Shown one piece after another: positions 33,191-34,803 of a stretch of DNA of 34,803 nucleotides (position 1 is its first letter; the number at the start of each line of letters is the position of its first letter). This stretch comes from Planctomycetota bacterium (lineage in GTDB: Bacteria > Planctomycetota > Planctomycetia > Gemmatales > Gemmataceae), in assembly GCA_016195405.1 (NCBI GenBank), contig JACPZP010000017.1, forward strand, positions 1-34,803. Direction: 5' to 3'. The notes under the pieces are model-generated. The model made no database searches. It saw nothing but the letters and a program-made list of their open reading frames with translations, and was not told the DNA's origin. The position numbers and the translations under genes are program-made.

Positions 33191-33451
33191 ATGGCGGTCA
33201 CTACTAGCTGGATTTCCAAAAAACCAGAGCGTTGCGGCGGGGATGCGTGCGTTCGAGACACGCGAATTCCCGTTTGGATTGTCATCAACGCCATGCGCCT
33301 AGGCGCCTCGGAAGCCGACGTACTTCGATCGTACCCGAGCTTGACCGCAAGCGATCTGGAGGCCGCGCGCGACTATGCTTCAACGCACCAAGAAGAGATT
33401 GACCGAGCAATCGTCGAAAATGAAGCCGGCGATGGGGGCCTTGCGGAGTGA
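33191..33451 (+). CDS. DUF433 antitoxin
   Basis: An 86-residue protein with GGAGG 5 nt before its ATG. WISKKPERCGGDACVRDTRIP is the standard N-terminus of DUF433 proteins, and LGASEADVLRSYPSLTASDL is the conserved helical middle. It likely acts as the antitoxin partner of the DUF5615 protein encoded 6 bp downstream and probably binds DNA to control the pair. Intact, typical length. Compare the longer, orphan-like DUF433 gene at 8366-8728. Confidence 0.93.
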   Translation: MAVTTSWISKKPERCGGDACVRDTRIPVWIVINAMRLGASEADVLRSYPSLTASDLEAARDYASTHQEEIDRAIVENEAGDGGLAE

Positions 33452-33457
33452 AGCGGG

Positions 33458-33790
33458 ATGCAGCTTTACGCCGACGAAGACATCGCGTTGCCGGTCATGG
33501 ATGAATTACGGCGACTTGGCCACGATGTTGTCACCGCTCAGGACGATGGGCGAGCTGGAGAATCCGATGCCGACATCCTTGCCCGAGGCAATTCTCTGGG
33601 CCGCGTCGTGTTGACCCACAACCGACGGCACTATCAGCGTCTGCATCGTCAAGGCACGGCACATTGCGGAATTGTCTCCGTCACACAGGATACAAACCAT
33701 TCATCACTGGCCGCACGGATCAATTCGGCAGTGCAAGGCGTTGCAGCGGGTCGCTGGCATATTCGCGTCAATCGGCCTGCAAAACCCTGA
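33458..33790 (+). CDS. DUF5615 PIN-like toxin candidate
   Basis: A 110-residue protein. The start QLYADEDIALPVMDELRRLG carries the acidic DED of the PIN-like fold, and the centre has DADILARG and GRVVLTHNRRHY, in the order of the DUF5615 family (a likely RNase by fold). It is encoded 6 bp after the DUF433 gene, so the two form an intact type II toxin-antitoxin-like operon. No experiment is known to me that shows toxicity for this group. Confidence 0.92.
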   Translation: MQLYADEDIALPVMDELRRLGHDVVTAQDDGRAGESDADILARGNSLGRVVLTHNRRHYQRLHRQGTAHCGIVSVTQDTNHSSLAARINSAVQGVAAGRWHIRVNRPAKP

Positions 33791-33798
33791 GGTTTCAT

Positions 33799-34803
33799 TT
33801 AAGGCGTCGTCACCTGCGTCTTCGTCCGCCACCGCTTCGTCAGCTTCATCGCCACCCAGAGGATCAGCGCCCAGGGCAGCACCACCATCACGCCCAGCAC
33901 GATAAACATTAGGCTCCAGATCAGAAGCCTGAAGCTGTATCCGAGGCTGGTGCGAACCTGCGGCCAGAAGCCTTCGTCGCTCGGCACGATTGGAGCCGAG
34001 TCGGCGAGCACCACGTTGAGCTGCGCAGTGGACAGCTTGGTCTCCGGCGCATCGTAATTGGGCTTTTCGCTGTATTGGTGGACCGTGCCGATGCCCTTAA
34101 ACCTCACTGCCAATTCGTCTTTTGCGGACAATGGCACGTCGAAAAGAAGTACGGCCGTGATCTGGCCGCTTGGATCCTGCTTGATCGGCGCATGCACCAC
34201 CGTACCGCCTTTCGCCTTAACCATTTCCTTCAGGCGCGCGGCGGCTTGATCGACCTCGCGCACCTGAATGGCGAAGATCACCGTGTCGCGAGGCGGCATC
34301 CCGGCCACGCTTCTTATCGACAGCCGATATCCGACCTTGCGGGCCGTCGCCACTTCATTCGCGGCGACGCGATTGGTCGTCCGCGAGAAAACTTCTGCGA
34401 CGTCAACCAAGAGCTTGTCGATCGTCTCGCGGCCATCGGCGGGCACGTCGAATTCCAGCTCGGCCAACGGTTTGCGCTCGTCGCGTTGGTCGAGGTCGCT
34501 CTTGCGGACCTGGCCCTTCGCTTGGATGACGGCGTCTTGAAGCTTGCGAAACGCGGCGGGCACGTCGGCGCTCACGGCGGCTTGCACGAACGTCTCGCGC
34601 GGCTTGATGCTGGCGACGCTCTTTAGCAAGATCTGGTAGCCGACCTTGCGCTCGGTCGAGGTTTCCTTCGGATCTGCTTGCTTCGTGCTTCGAGCGAAGA
34701 CGTCGCCAAGGCCGATCAAGAGCTTCTCGATGCGGTCGCGTTCCTTGGCGGGCACGTCGAAATCGAATTGAGCGCTCTGATCGAGCTTGTCGGCCTCGTT
34801 AAG
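33799..34803 (-). CDS. DUF4349-like repeat membrane protein (5' end outside window)
   Basis: The frame is open to the window edge (LNEADKLDQSAQFDFDVPAK reads in at 34803), so the N-terminus is missing; the GTG near 34755 is not the start. At least three related units begin with FDVPA/FDVPL (FDFDVPAKERDRIEKLL, LEFDVPADGRETIDKLL, LLFDVPLSAKDEL). Between them are KVGYQILLKSVASIKPRET and KVGYRLSIRSVAGMPPRDT, which are plainly duplicates. The protein ends with a membrane helix (LLIWSLMFIVLGVMVVLPWA) and a basic tail. This fits DUF4349-type proteins anchored in the membrane with a large extracytoplasmic repeat part. Function unknown. Confidence 0.82.
   Translation of the reverse strand, partial: LNEADKLDQSAQFDFDVPAKERDRIEKLLIGLGDVFARSTKQADPKETSTERKVGYQILLKSVASIKPRETFVQAAVSADVPAAFRKLQDAVIQAKGQVRKSDLDQRDERKPLAELEFDVPADGRETIDKLLVDVAEVFSRTTNRVAANEVATARKVGYRLSIRSVAGMPPRDTVIFAIQVREVDQAAARLKEMVKAKGGTVVHAPIKQDPSGQITAVLLFDVPLSAKDELAVRFKGIGTVHQYSEKPNYDAPETKLSTAQLNVVLADSAPIVPSDEGFWPQVRTSLGYSFRLLIWSLMFIVLGVMVVLPWALILWVAMKLTKRWRTKTQVTTP

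Overview
The window looks like a piece of a high-GC planctomycete chromosome (Gemmata/Pirellula-like; the genus cannot be fixed from sequence alone). Support: a twin-arginine DUF1501 protein, a DUF1559 pseudopilin-like protein, an ECF sigma factor with a C-terminal membrane helix, a gene of the planctomycete 'KASDRKLRLFAVACCRR' family, DUF4058, a DUF58-transglutaminase-MoxR cluster, and many signal-peptide proteins. No rRNA, tRNA or CRISPR was recognised.

Left edge, 1-1.2 kb: mobile DNA. The first 16 codons of an IS110-family transposase run off the left end on the minus strand. They are preceded by about 150 nt of strongly hairpin-forming non-coding DNA, where this family may encode a bridge RNA. 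Directly next to it are integron attC-like sites (200-294, 556-652, weaker 1144-1217) enclosing two small cassette ORFs, one apparently frameshifted. 1218-1718 has no gene.

1.7-8.7 kb: an OmpR-type response regulator and its overlapping histidine kinase, an ECF sigma factor, a convergent secreted amidohydrolase, an intergenic cluster of a 9-bp palindrome-like motif, a PLP-dependent dehydratase-like gene, and a DUF433 plus frame-broken DUF5615 pair.

8.8-15.8 kb: DUF4058, a double hairpin repeat, DUF1501, a vapBC-like toxin-antitoxin pair, a planctomycete family gene, a kinase-N-lobe-like ORF divergent from a small conserved gene with overlapping start codons, a coiled-coil protein, a secreted Tyr/Met/Ser/Asn-repeat protein and a small acidic protein.

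15.8-27 kb: a LOG-family/arylamine N-acetyltransferase pair and a small membrane protein. Then comes a tight cluster of DUF58, a membrane transglutaminase-like protein that appears to lack its catalytic Cys, a MoxR ATPase and a PF03773 permease. A DUF1559 protein overlaps a HEAT-repeat lipoprotein, followed by a GT4 glycosyltransferase.

27-34.8 kb: a SWIM/SNF2 helicase, large inverted repeats, an M61 peptidase, a TIGR02147-type regulator overlapping a VOC protein, an intact DUF433-DUF5615 pair and a partial membrane protein with repeated DUF4349-like units.

Three kinds of hairpin repeat are scattered between genes (9656-9832, 27019-27096, 29668-29767), plus another at 31788-31873. A half copy of the 29.7 kb element appears to supply the stop codon of the transglutaminase gene.
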